From: Lentzea atacamensis
GTDB taxonomy: Bacteria > Actinomycetota > Actinomycetes > Mycobacteriales > Pseudonocardiaceae
DNA length: 64,000 nucleotides
Reading direction: 5' to 3'
NCBI RefSeq assembly: GCF_003269295.1
Contig: NZ_QLTT01000007.1
Location: forward strand, 124,001 to 188,000
The notes under the pieces were generated by a model. That model made no database searches. It was not told the origin of the DNA and was given only the letters and a program-made list of their open reading frames with translations. This document shows, one piece after another, positions 52,329 through 60,474 of the stretch (positions within the stretch are counted from its first letter, which is position 1; the number at the start of each line of letters is the position of its first letter). Both the position numbers and the translations under genes were made by a program.

Positions 52329-52698
52329 CTTGTCCCCCCAACAGTCTGGGGGCAAACCGCTGGCCCCCTTGTACTTGCGGCGCGCGCCCGATCCGAATAC
52401 TAAACAGGCGAAGGCTGTTCGACTTGCTGATCTGTATCGGTTCAGAACGGTCGACCACATTGATCGGCGACTCAATTTCGTGCGAAGAGTCGAACATCTT
52501 TCGCGCAAGTAACCGTGTGTGGTTGATTGATTACTCAATGGATATGTTTGGGTTCGTTTGAACCTATGAATTTCTCACCTCCGGCGCAGTAGACCGCCAT
52601 CTCGGAGTCATGCCTGGATACGTGGCGTTCGATAGCCCGGCTCAGGTGAACTTGATGGCACAAGCAAGTCAACCGCCGCCAATCAGGGGGAGGCTCCA
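52329..52698. promoter_or_regulatory. Divergent histidine kinase / SARP promoter region
   Basis: A 370-bp gap, lower in GC than the flanking genes. GGTTC-GTTT-GAACC (52551-52564) is a perfect inverted repeat about 135 bp upstream of the SARP start and may be an operator. No gene or stable RNA is supported here. SARP-type heptamer direct repeats were looked for but not clearly found. Confidence 0.4.
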
Positions 52699-53514
52699 AT
52701 GGAGATCAAGGTTCTCGGACCGCTGGAGGCACGGGAGAACGGCATCTCGATCGCGCCGAGCGCGGTGAAGCCACGTCAGGTGCTGTCGCTGCTGGGCCTG
52801 CAGGCCGGGCACGTCGTCACGGTCCCGACGCTGATCGAAGAACTGTGGGGGATGACACCGCCACGCAGCGCGCTCACCACCCTGCAGACCTACGTGCTGC
52901 AAGTGCGTCGCCGCATCGAGGCGGCCATGCCCGGCGATGGCCCGGGCATCGCCAAGAGCGTGCTGGTGACCCGCTACGGCGGCTACATGCTGGACGTGCC
53001 GCCGGAGAGCGTGGACGTGCGCAGTTACGAGAGGCTCGCGAGCGCGGGACAGCGCGCGTTCGAGGTCGGTGACCTCGAGTCCGCCTCACGCCTGCTCCGC
53101 AGTGCCGCCGAGGTGTGGCGCGGGCCGGCGCTGGTGGACGTGCAGATCGGTGTCCGGCTCGGCATGGAGGTCACCCGGCTGCAGGAGAGCAGGCTCGGCG
53201 TGCTGGAGACCCGCATCGAAGCCGACCTGCAGCTCGGCAAGCACCAGTCGCTGCTGAGCGAGCTTTCCGTGCTGACCGCGCAGCACCCGATGCACGAGAA
53301 CCTGTGCGCCCAGTACATGCTCGCGCTCTACCGGGCGGGCCGGCAGTGGAAGTCGCTGGAGGCGTACAAGTCGCTGCGGGACACCTTGATCGAGGAGCTG
53401 GGGCTTGAGCCGTCCGAAAGGCTGCGTCAGTTGCAGCGGGCGATCCTGAGCTCCGAGCCGTCGCTCGACGAGCCGCTGTCCCCTCGCCAGCTGGAGCGCC
53501 AGCTCGCAGGCTGA
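52699..53514 (+). CDS. SARP-family transcriptional activator (AfsR/SARP with BTAD)
   Basis: A 271-residue protein. The N-terminal OmpR-type winged helix starts MEIKVLGPLEARENG and runs through PTLIEELWGMTPPRSALTTLQTYVLQVRRRIE to about residue 95. The bacterial transcriptional activation domain follows (DVRSYERLASAGQRAFEVGD to about residue 245). This small two-domain type, like ActII-4 and RedD, activates antibiotic clusters. It is directly followed by ilvB-like and ilvN-like genes (22-bp gap), so it likely controls them and the accessory genes to the right. This is the main reason to read 52-64 kb as a metabolite locus. Confidence 0.92.
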   Translation: MEIKVLGPLEARENGISIAPSAVKPRQVLSLLGLQAGHVVTVPTLIEELWGMTPPRSALTTLQTYVLQVRRRIEAAMPGDGPGIAKSVLVTRYGGYMLDVPPESVDVRSYERLASAGQRAFEVGDLESASRLLRSAAEVWRGPALVDVQIGVRLGMEVTRLQESRLGVLETRIEADLQLGKHQSLLSELSVLTAQHPMHENLCAQYMLALYRAGRQWKSLEAYKSLRDTLIEELGLEPSERLRQLQRAILSSEPSLDEPLSPRQLERQLAG

Positions 53515-53536
53515 ACCCCTTCCGGGAGCTCACATC

Positions 53537-55249
53537 GTGGATACCACAGGCGCAGGTGCGTTGATCAGGGCGCTCGAGGACGTCGGCTGCGAGGTGATCT
53601 TCGGGATGCCCGGCGGGGCGATCCTGCCCGCCTACGACCCGCTGCTCGACTCGGTGAAGATCCGGCACGTGCTGGTGCGTCACGAGCAGGGTGCCGGGCA
53701 CGCCGCGCAGGGGTACGCGCAGGCGACGGGCCGGGTGGGCGTCTGCATGGCGACGTCGGGACCGGGGGCGACGAACCTCGTCACGCCGCTCGCGGACGCC
53801 TACATGGACTCGGTGCCGATCGTGGCGGTGACCGGCCAGGTCGCCCGCTCGGTGATCGGTACCGATGCCTTCCAGGAAGCGGACATCCGCAGCATCACGC
53901 TGCCGATCACGAAGCACAGCTTCCAGGTGACGGACCCCGCGGACATTCCCGCGGTGATCGCCGAGGCGTTCGCGATCGCGGCCTCCGGCAGGCCGGGGCC
54001 GGTGCTGGTCGACCTGCCCAAGGACGTGCAGTCGGCACCGGCGACCTACGTGCCGGCACCCCCTGCGACCCGCGGCCGTCCCGCCGTGTCACCGGTGCAG
54101 GTGCGCAAGGCCGCTCAGCTCATCGCGACCTCGCACCGGCCGGTGTTCTACGTCGGCGGCGGCGTGATCCGCTCCGGTGCGGCTCAGGCCTTGTTCCGGC
54201 TGGCCACCCGCACCGGGATTCCGGTGGTGACCACGCTCATGGCCCGCGGCGCCTTTCCCGACTCGCATCCGCAGCACCTGGGGATGCCCGGCATGCACGG
54301 CACCGTGCCCGCCGTCGCCGCGTTGCAGCGGGCCGACCTGCTGATCGCGCTGGGAACCCGGTTCGACGACCGCGTCACGGGGTCGCTGCCCCACTTCGCG
54401 CCGAGCGCCGCGGTGGTGCACGCCGACATCGACCCGGCGGAGATCTCCAAGAACCGCCGCGCCGACGTGCCGATCGTCGGCGACTGTCAGGACGTGATCG
54501 CCGCGTTGAACGCCGTGGTGAGCAGAACCCCCGATCTCACCTCGTGGTGGGACTACCTCAATGGGCTGCGGTCGACCTACCCGATCGGTTACGACTGGCC
54601 CGCGGACGGCGCGCTCGCCCCGCAGTACGTGATCGAACGGCTGAGCACGCTCGCCGGCCCGGAGGCGATCTACACGTCGGGCGTCGGCCAGCACCAGATG
54701 TGGGCAGCGCAGTACGTGAAGTACGAACGCCCCGCCTCGTTCATCAACTCCGGTGGCCTGGGCACCATGGGTTTCGCGGTCCCGGCGGCGATGGGTGCGC
54801 AGGTCGGCGCACCGGACCGCACGGTGTGGGCGATCGACGGCGACGGTTGCTTCCAGATGACCAACCAGGAGCTCGCGACCTGTGCCATCGAGGGCATCCC
54901 GATCAAGGTCGCGATCATCAACAACGGCAACCTCGGCATGGTCCGGCAGTGGCAGACCCTGTTCTACGGCGGGCGCTACTCCAACACGCGGCTCAACACC
55001 CACAACCGCGTGCCTGACTTCGTGAAGCTCGCGGACGCGCTGGGCTGCGCCGGACTGAGGTGCTCGGAGAAGTCCGAAGTGGACGGCGTGATCACCGAGG
55101 CGATGGCGGTGCGCGACCGCCCGGTGGTGGTCGACTTCGTGGTGGGGCAGGACGCCCAGGTGTGGCCGATGGTGGCCGCGGGAACCGGCAACGACGAGAT
55201 CATGGCCGCGAGGGGCATCAGGCCCCTGTTCGACGAGGAAGCTGAGTGA
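53537..55249 (+). CDS. ilvB: Acetolactate synthase large subunit, extra copy in SARP locus
   Basis: A 570-residue thiamine diphosphate enzyme. The catalytic Glu50 is in RHEQGAGHAAQGY, FAD/quinone-binding and beta domains follow, and the TPP/Mg motif GDGCFQMTNQELATC...NNGNLGMVRQWQ is intact, matching true acetolactate synthases. It makes acetolactate or acetohydroxybutyrate from pyruvate and 2-oxobutyrate. The genes normally found with ilvB in the valine/leucine operon (ilvC, leuB) are absent; instead it sits between a SARP regulator and a short ACT subunit. It could supply a branched precursor or replace an inhibited housekeeping enzyme. Confidence 0.9.
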   Translation: MDTTGAGALIRALEDVGCEVIFGMPGGAILPAYDPLLDSVKIRHVLVRHEQGAGHAAQGYAQATGRVGVCMATSGPGATNLVTPLADAYMDSVPIVAVTGQVARSVIGTDAFQEADIRSITLPITKHSFQVTDPADIPAVIAEAFAIAASGRPGPVLVDLPKDVQSAPATYVPAPPATRGRPAVSPVQVRKAAQLIATSHRPVFYVGGGVIRSGAAQALFRLATRTGIPVVTTLMARGAFPDSHPQHLGMPGMHGTVPAVAALQRADLLIALGTRFDDRVTGSLPHFAPSAAVVHADIDPAEISKNRRADVPIVGDCQDVIAALNAVVSRTPDLTSWWDYLNGLRSTYPIGYDWPADGALAPQYVIERLSTLAGPEAIYTSGVGQHQMWAAQYVKYERPASFINSGGLGTMGFAVPAAMGAQVGAPDRTVWAIDGDGCFQMTNQELATCAIEGIPIKVAIINNGNLGMVRQWQTLFYGGRYSNTRLNTHNRVPDFVKLADALGCAGLRCSEKSEVDGVITEAMAVRDRPVVVDFVVGQDAQVWPMVAAGTGNDEIMAARGIRPLFDEEAE

Positions 55250-55503
55250 TGACAAGACATTCGCTCTCCATGTTGCTGCGCAACGAGCAGGGCGTCCTCG
55301 CACGCGTCGTGGTGCTGTTCTCGAGCCGTGGTGTCGACGTCGAACGGCTGAGCCTGCGCCCCGCCGGTGAGCTCTTCCGCCTCGACGTCGAGGTCGCGCT
55401 CCTGCCGGGGCGTTCGCTCGCCCAGCTGGTCGAACAGCTGCGCAGGCTCGTCGACGTCCGCGAGATCCGGCACGTGGACGAGGAACTCGAACTCGGTGCC
55501 TGA
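55246..55503 (+). CDS. ilvN: Short acetolactate synthase regulatory subunit (single ACT domain)
   Basis: An 85-residue protein overlapping ilvB by 4 bp (GTGA; ATG 55249 is the alternative start). HSLSMLLRNEQGVLARVVVLFSSRGVDVERLSLRPAG is the ACT domain. Standard actinomycete IlvN is about 165 residues with a second C-terminal domain, which is missing here, so the protein resembles the short IlvM type. Loss of that domain may weaken valine feedback inhibition. A strong terminator follows directly, so SARP-ilvB-ilvN is one transcription unit. Confidence 0.85.
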   Translation: MMTRHSLSMLLRNEQGVLARVVVLFSSRGVDVERLSLRPAGELFRLDVEVALLPGRSLAQLVEQLRRLVDVREIRHVDEELELGA

Positions 55504-55508
55504 CCAGA

Positions 55509-55548
55509 CGAAAAGGGCCGCCCCGGCGTGCCGGGGCGGCCCTTTTCG
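55509..55548. terminator. Bidirectional terminator after ilvN
   Basis: CGAAAAGGGCCGCCCCGG (55509-55526) pairs perfectly over 18 bp with CCGGGGCGGCCCTTTTCG (55531-55548) around CGTG, with A and T runs on either side suited to termination in both directions. Confidence 0.85.
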
Positions 55549-55556
55549 CGGCGTGA

Positions 55557-56039
55557 TCAGGCTGCTTTGGGGACGTGCTTGGCCACAACGGCCGCGTACT
55601 GCTCCAGCGTCTCGCCCGGCGAAGGACCGTCGAGCGCGGCGTGGATGCTCTCCGCGATGTCACCGTGGCGGTGCAGGTCGGCGTGCGTCAGAGTCATGGT
55701 CGTCGTGGTCGGACCGCTGGCCACGAAGTCCACCTTGATGAACGAGGCCTTCTCGTCGTCGAAGATCGGCCGCCACTGGGGGCCGACCCGCCACGTCATC
55801 ACGAGCCGGTTCGGCGGGTCCCACTCGGTGATGGTGCCCCAGGCGATCTCCTCGCCGTCCGCACCGCGCTCGAAGTAGCGGCCGCCGACGAACGGCTCGA
55901 TCGTGATCGCCTGCCGCTGCTTGACGAACACGTGCGATTCCGGCCACCACTCCAACGGCCGTTCCACGAAGATCGCGAACGCCTGCTCGATGGTCGCCTC
56001 GACCGTCACCGACTTGGCGACGTCGGGAACTGAGGCCAT
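55557..56039 (-). CDS. SRPBCC (START/AHSA1-like) domain protein
   Basis: A 160-residue helix-grip protein: VTVEATIEQAFAIFVERPLEWWPESH at the start, EPFVGGRYFERGADGEEIAWGTITEWDPPNRLVMTWRVG in the middle and a long C-terminal helix (GETLEQYAAVVAKHV). This is the AHSA1/PF08327 pattern. Such proteins bind hydrophobic ligands; some act as cyclases or aromatases in polyketide pathways, but this one looks more like the general stress-type member. It is divergent from the SnoaL-like gene and convergent with ilvN. Confidence 0.8.
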   Translation of the reverse strand: MASVPDVAKSVTVEATIEQAFAIFVERPLEWWPESHVFVKQRQAITIEPFVGGRYFERGADGEEIAWGTITEWDPPNRLVMTWRVGPQWRPIFDDEKASFIKVDFVASGPTTTTMTLTHADLHRHGDIAESIHAALDGPSPGETLEQYAAVVAKHVPKAA

Positions 56040-56198
56040 AGTGGCCCTCCTCGCGAGTTGGTAAGGATGCTGTCACCTCACCCTGGCGAGCACTTCTCGA
56101 CGCCGGATGGAAGCGGGGTCGAACCAGGGCGGCTCAACCGGATGTCCAGCGGGGCGACGCATATTCGCCGTAGCGAAGCCGGCAGACGAGGAGTTGTC

Positions 56199-56636
56199 GT
56201 GTCCAGTGTCAGTGTTGAGGTCCACATCGAGGTCCAGACGTTCTACGCACAGCAGATGCGGCTGCTCGACGCGTTGGACATCGAGGGCTACGTCCAGACG
56301 TTCACCGAGGACGGCATCACCGACCACGCCCACCGCGGCGAGAAGGTCGAGGGCCGTGCCGCCATGATCGCCGGCGCCAACGCCGCCCTGCCCCGCTACC
56401 AGGGCGTGGCCGTGCGGCACTGGAACGACCACTACCTGATCGAAGAAGCCGGCGAGAACACGCTGAACGTCACCTACTGCTCGCTCGTGACGCGGACCGA
56501 TGCCGAGGGCAAGGTCACGTTCGAGCCGACGTTCTTCATCGAGGACGTCCTGGTGCGCGTCGACGGCCGGCTCTACACCAAGTCGCGGACCGTTCATCGC
56601 GACGGACAGGCGAAGCCGGTCGCACGGGCTTCCTGA
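56199..56636 (+). CDS. SnoaL-like / NTF2-fold protein
   Basis: A 145-residue protein from GTG 56199, preceded by GAGGAG. EVQTFYAQQMRLLDALDIEGYVQTFTEDGITDHAHRGEKVEGRAAMIAGANAAL is the NTF2-like cone entrance, and the end VRVDGRLYTKSRTVHRDG has the aromatic-dioxygenase-beta/SnoaL pattern. Related proteins are hydroxylases, ketosteroid-isomerase-like or cyclases of aromatic polyketide pathways. No catalytic residues can be pinned down by eye. It is followed after 86 bp by the reductase gene in the same direction. Confidence 0.75.
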   Translation: MSSVSVEVHIEVQTFYAQQMRLLDALDIEGYVQTFTEDGITDHAHRGEKVEGRAAMIAGANAALPRYQGVAVRHWNDHYLIEEAGENTLNVTYCSLVTRTDAEGKVTFEPTFFIEDVLVRVDGRLYTKSRTVHRDGQAKPVARAS

Positions 56637-56722
56637 CCTCGCGGAGCGCCTGGCTCCACCGCGGCTCTAGGGCGGTGTCCGAGGCTGTTCTCAAATCGAT
56701 TCCGAGTACGGAGGTCCCCCTC

Positions 56723-57745
56723 ATGGCTACCACGGCGATTCCCGCCAAGGCACGGGAAGTGCGTCTCGCCTCCCACGTGACGGACGTCGTGTCCGAGGCC
56801 AACTTCGACGTCGTCGAGGTCGATGTCCGCCAGCCCGGTGAGGGCGAGGTCGTCGTCCGCTACGACTACCTGCAGGTCACTGCGGTGATGCAGGATCTGA
56901 TGCGCGAGGACGCGGACCTGCCGATGCCCACCTACAAGGTCGGCGAGACGCTGTGGGGCTTCGCCGTCGGCAAGGTCGTCGCGTCGAACAGCCCGGACCT
57001 CGCGGTCGGAGACAGCGTCGAGGGCATGAACGGCTGGCAGGAGTACGCGGTCGGCCCCGCCCAGTCGTTCTGGAAGCTCGACCCCAACCTGTACCCGACG
57101 CCCGAGCACTACCTGACGCAGGGCCCGACCGCCTACCACGGCATCGTGGACATCGCCCAGGTGCGCGAAGGAGACACGGTGTTCGTCTCCGGTGCGGCCG
57201 GTGGTGTCGGCTCGCTCGCCGGGCAGATCGCGAAGTGCCTCGGCGCCAAGCGCGTCATCGGGTCCGCGGGAAGCCAGAAGAAGATCGACTACCTGGTGAA
57301 CGAGCTCGGCTTCGACGCCGCCTTCAACTACAAGAAGGGCAAGGTCGTCGACAACCTGCGCAAGCTGGCACCGGACGGCATCGACGTCTTCTTCGACGTC
57401 GTCGGTGGCGAGCAGTTCGAGGCGGCGGTCCAGGCGGCGGCGCAGGACGCGCGGTTCGCCCTGTGCGGTGCGCTGTCCGGCCAGGTCGGCGACAGCGACG
57501 GCGCGTTCCCGCGCCTGGACATCATGACCGCGATCGTGCGGCAGATCCAGATCCGGCCGTTCGCGACCTACCACACCCCCGAGCAGATCTGGGCGTGGCA
57601 GCAGAACTTCAGCACGTGGCTGAAGGAGGGCAAGTTCGTCTTCCCGCACACGATTGTCGACGGTGGCCTGAAGAAGGCACCGAAAGCACTGCTCGATCTG
57701 TTGCGGGGCAAGCACTTCGGCAATGTTCTCGTGAAGCTCACCTGA
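56723..57745 (+). CDS. NADP-dependent medium-chain reductase (prostaglandin reductase / CurA-like)
   Basis: A 340-residue zinc-independent MDR enzyme. ATG 56723 follows GGAGG; an upstream GTG at 56675 is less likely. QGPTAYHGIVDIAQVREGDTVFVSGAAGGVGSLAGQIAKCLGAKRVIGSAGSQKKIDYL is the dinucleotide fold with the AAGGVGS loop, and the C-terminal FPHTIVDGGLKKAPKALLDLLRGKHFGNVLVKL is typical of the alkenal reductases. They reduce carbon-carbon double bonds of enones. The next gene, the Ser-less TAP-like protein, follows after 20 bp. Confidence 0.87.
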   Translation: MATTAIPAKAREVRLASHVTDVVSEANFDVVEVDVRQPGEGEVVVRYDYLQVTAVMQDLMREDADLPMPTYKVGETLWGFAVGKVVASNSPDLAVGDSVEGMNGWQEYAVGPAQSFWKLDPNLYPTPEHYLTQGPTAYHGIVDIAQVREGDTVFVSGAAGGVGSLAGQIAKCLGAKRVIGSAGSQKKIDYLVNELGFDAAFNYKKGKVVDNLRKLAPDGIDVFFDVVGGEQFEAAVQAAAQDARFALCGALSGQVGDSDGAFPRLDIMTAIVRQIQIRPFATYHTPEQIWAWQQNFSTWLKEGKFVFPHTIVDGGLKKAPKALLDLLRGKHFGNVLVKLT

Positions 57746-57765
57746 CAGGTCAAGGGGAACTCATC

Positions 57766-59184
57766 GTGACGACGTCCTTACCCGGATGGTCGGCGGCGGA
57801 TGCGGACGGCGTGCAGCACGCCGTCGTCGAGGTGCCGCTCGACTACTCCGATCCGGCGGGTGAGCGGATCTCGTTGAAGCTCACCCGCATTCCGGCGACC
57901 GATCCGGCGCGGCGGCGCGGCGTGCTGCTGGCCATCAACGGCGGACCGGGGGGAGACGACGGTCTCGGTGCCCGGATGCCGGTCGAGCTGAAGCGCACCA
58001 CCTCGTTGAACGAGGTGTACGACCTCGTCGGGTTCGACCCGCGCGGTACGGGCGACTCCACGTTCCTCGGCGCAGAGGCGAGCCCGACGACCGCGGTCTT
58101 CGACTCGAGGCCACCGGACGAGCAGTTCCCGTTGATCGCAGCCGACATGAAGGAACGGGAGGAGGGCTGCAGCCGTGCGGGCGGCACCCTCCGCCCGCAC
58201 GTCAGCACCCGCAATCTCGCGCGTGACATCGAGTTCATCCGCCGGCTGCTGGGTGAGGAGAAGATCAACTACCTGGGGTACGCGTACGGCACGATGGTCG
58301 GCGCGGTGTACGGCACGATGTTCCCGGATCATCTGGACCGCAGTGTGCTGGACTCGTGCAAGCACCCCGTGTGGGACTGGCGCACGCAGTTCAAGTCGCA
58401 GGGGGCCGCGATCCGGTACAGCGTCGACGCGTGGGCGCGGTGGGCCGGCGAACGCGAGAGCCGGTACGGACTCGGCGCCGGCGCGAGCGACGTGGTCGGC
58501 TCGGTCGAGGACGTCGCGGCAGGACTCGCCGCGCTTGCGCCGAGCCCGCTGTTGCGCACCCTTTTCGACCAGCGGATCGGCGTGCTGGCACCGCGGCGGC
58601 CGGAGTGGGACCAGCTCGCCCGCCTGGTGGTCGATCTGCGCAAGGCGGTGTCGCACGGAGATTCGGCGGCGGCCGAGGCACTGCTCTCAGGCCAGAGCGT
58701 GTGGCGCCCCGGTTCCACGATGGGAGGTCTGCGCGAGGCGGTGCTCGAGGCGGTGACGCTGGAGACCGAGTGGCCGACGGACCTCGAGGTCTACTACGCG
58801 GACATGCGCGAGTTCCGGGAGAAGTACCCCTACGGGTTCGGCGTGATGCGCGCGCAGCCGTGGGTCGGGACGTTCGCGACGTTCAAGCACGCCGAGCCGC
58901 CTACGACGGTGGCCCGCACCGGATACCCGATGGGCCTTGTCGTGCAGACTGACAGCGACCCGTGGAGCTGTTACGAGGGCGGTGTCGCGATGGCGAAGCG
59001 CCTGGGACACCGCCTGATCACCGTGACGGACTCGGGCGGCCACGAGACGTTCGCCTTCGCCGGGAACACCGTGGTCGACCATCTCGTGACCCGCTATCTG
59101 GTCGATGGCGTGCTTCCGGAAGAGGACGTGACGTGCGCGGGTGACCCGCGTCCCGAGGTACCCGCAGACGATGCGGTGCGGTGA
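57766..59184 (+). CDS. TAP-like alpha/beta-hydrolase homologue without nucleophile serine or signal peptide
   Basis: A 472-residue relative of the secreted peptidase at 28584. GTG 57766 begins TTSLPGWSAADADGVQHA with no signal peptide, so it should stay in the cytoplasm. The nucleophile elbow reads LGYAYG: codon 173 is GCG (Ala) where the paralogue has Ser202 in LGYSYG. The rest of the fold, NGGPGG loop, TDSDPW acid region and GGHETF histidine, is preserved and no frameshift is present, so the protein is maintained but probably not a classical serine peptidase. It follows the MDR gene by 20 bp. It could be a binding protein or use another mechanism. Confidence 0.85.
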   Translation: MTTSLPGWSAADADGVQHAVVEVPLDYSDPAGERISLKLTRIPATDPARRRGVLLAINGGPGGDDGLGARMPVELKRTTSLNEVYDLVGFDPRGTGDSTFLGAEASPTTAVFDSRPPDEQFPLIAADMKEREEGCSRAGGTLRPHVSTRNLARDIEFIRRLLGEEKINYLGYAYGTMVGAVYGTMFPDHLDRSVLDSCKHPVWDWRTQFKSQGAAIRYSVDAWARWAGERESRYGLGAGASDVVGSVEDVAAGLAALAPSPLLRTLFDQRIGVLAPRRPEWDQLARLVVDLRKAVSHGDSAAAEALLSGQSVWRPGSTMGGLREAVLEAVTLETEWPTDLEVYYADMREFREKYPYGFGVMRAQPWVGTFATFKHAEPPTTVARTGYPMGLVVQTDSDPWSCYEGGVAMAKRLGHRLITVTDSGGHETFAFAGNTVVDHLVTRYLVDGVLPEEDVTCAGDPRPEVPADDAVR

Positions 59185-59199
59185 AGTCTTCCTTCCCCT

Positions 59200-59232
59200 G
59201 CGGGCGGGCCGTCGAGTGGACGGTCCGCCCGC
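59200..59232 (+). terminator. Terminator after the Ser-less hydrolase gene
   Basis: GCGGGCGGGCCGTC (59200-59213) pairs with GACGGTCCGCCCGC (59219-59232) with a single G-T opposition, 15 bases past the stop codon. Confidence 0.7.
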
Positions 59233-59263
59233 AGACGTGTCCAGCTGAGAGCGAGGAACCGAA

Positions 59264-60415
59264 GTGGAGCGGATGTCGTGGCACGAGGCGTGCGCGCGCA
59301 GACTCGTCCGGCACTCGCTGACGAAGCCGAGCTCCGAGGGTGGCATCGCTGCCGTCGTGAGCGACGTGTGCGGGATTCACGCACAGGTGATGTCCGCGGC
59401 CGAGGTGTCGATCGGGCTGCGCGTTGCCAAGGTGTCCCGTGTGGACGTCCGCAACGCCTTGTGGGAAAGCCGTGAGCTGGTCAAGACGTTCGGTCCACGG
59501 GGGACGGTGCACCTGCTCGCGACCGCGGACCTGCCGATGTGGATCGGGGCGGTCAACGCGATTCCGCCGCAACCGCCGCGGCTCGCGGTGTCCGCCAGGA
59601 TGACGCCGGACCAGCTGGACGAGGTGGTCGGCGTGATCGGCCACGCGGTGCGTGACGCCGAGCTGACCGTCGACGAGTTCGACGAGCGGGTGATCGCGGA
59701 AACCGGGCCGTGGGCTGGTGATCTCGTCGTGCCGGGGTTCACCGGGATGTGGCCGCGCTGGCGGACGGCACTGCAGGTGGCGGCGAACCGCGGTGTGTTG
59801 TGCTTCGGTCCGGACAACGCACGCAGGACGACGTACACCTCACCGGCGCGCTGGTTGCCGGGCTTCACGCCGATGCCGGCCGAGGACGCCGTGGCGCGAC
59901 TGGTGCTGAAGTACCTGCGCGCTTACGGACCCGCTACACCGCAGCAGTTCGCGCAGTGGCTGACGGCACCGAAGAAGTGGGCGAGCGAGGTGTTCGCGGC
60001 GCTGGGTGATCGGCTGCGTCCGGTCGAGCTCGACGGTGTGCGGGCCTGGCTGGCCGCGGACGACGACCTGGAGGTCGGGAAACGGCCACGCGGACTGCGG
60101 TTGTTGCCCTACTTCGACGTGTACGTCATCGGCAGTTACCCGCGCGAGGCGGTGTTTCCCGGCCGTGCCTTCGAACGGGCGTTGTCCCGGGGACAGGCCG
60201 GTCCGGTGCCGGTGGTGCTGATCGACGGCGTGGTGGCCGGCGTGTGGCATCAGAAGCGGTCCGGTAAGCGCATCGACGTGAAGGTGGAACCGTTCCGCGC
60301 GTTGAGCGTGAAGCACCGCACGGAACTCGACCGTCAGGTCACGCGCGCCGCGGACGTCCAGGAAGGCGTGGCGTCGCTGGAAATCGGGACGGTGGACGCT
60401 GGAAAGCACCTGTGA
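59264..60415 (+). CDS. AlkZ-like winged-helix DNA glycosylase family protein with HAQ motif
   Basis: A 383-residue HTH_42 (PF06224) protein from GTG 59264, preceded by GCGAGGAA. The catalytic position reads H39-A-Q41 (GIHAQVM), against QAQ in the paralogue at 32302. Family features FGPRGTVHLLATADLP and RLLPYFDVYVIGSYPREAVFP are present. AlkZ-like proteins encoded in biosynthetic clusters protect the producer from DNA-alkylating metabolites, with His or Gln in the first motif position. The setting beside a SARP, exporter, epoxide hydrolase and P450 agrees with such a role, but the substrate is unknown. Confidence 0.8.
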   Translation: MERMSWHEACARRLVRHSLTKPSSEGGIAAVVSDVCGIHAQVMSAAEVSIGLRVAKVSRVDVRNALWESRELVKTFGPRGTVHLLATADLPMWIGAVNAIPPQPPRLAVSARMTPDQLDEVVGVIGHAVRDAELTVDEFDERVIAETGPWAGDLVVPGFTGMWPRWRTALQVAANRGVLCFGPDNARRTTYTSPARWLPGFTPMPAEDAVARLVLKYLRAYGPATPQQFAQWLTAPKKWASEVFAALGDRLRPVELDGVRAWLAADDDLEVGKRPRGLRLLPYFDVYVIGSYPREAVFPGRAFERALSRGQAGPVPVVLIDGVVAGVWHQKRSGKRIDVKVEPFRALSVKHRTELDRQVTRAADVQEGVASLEIGTVDAGKHL

Positions 60416-60417
60416 GA

Positions 60418-60461
60418 GACCCTGTTCCACATGTTGTGCCCCGCCGCCGCGGAACAGGGTC
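60418..60461. terminator. Bidirectional terminator between the AlkZ-like and secreted protein genes
   Basis: GACCCTGTTCC (60418-60428) pairs perfectly with GGAACAGGGTC (60451-60461) around a C-rich 22-base loop. It lies between two convergent stop codons. Confidence 0.65.
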
Positions 60462-60474
60462 CCCCTTGGTCACA

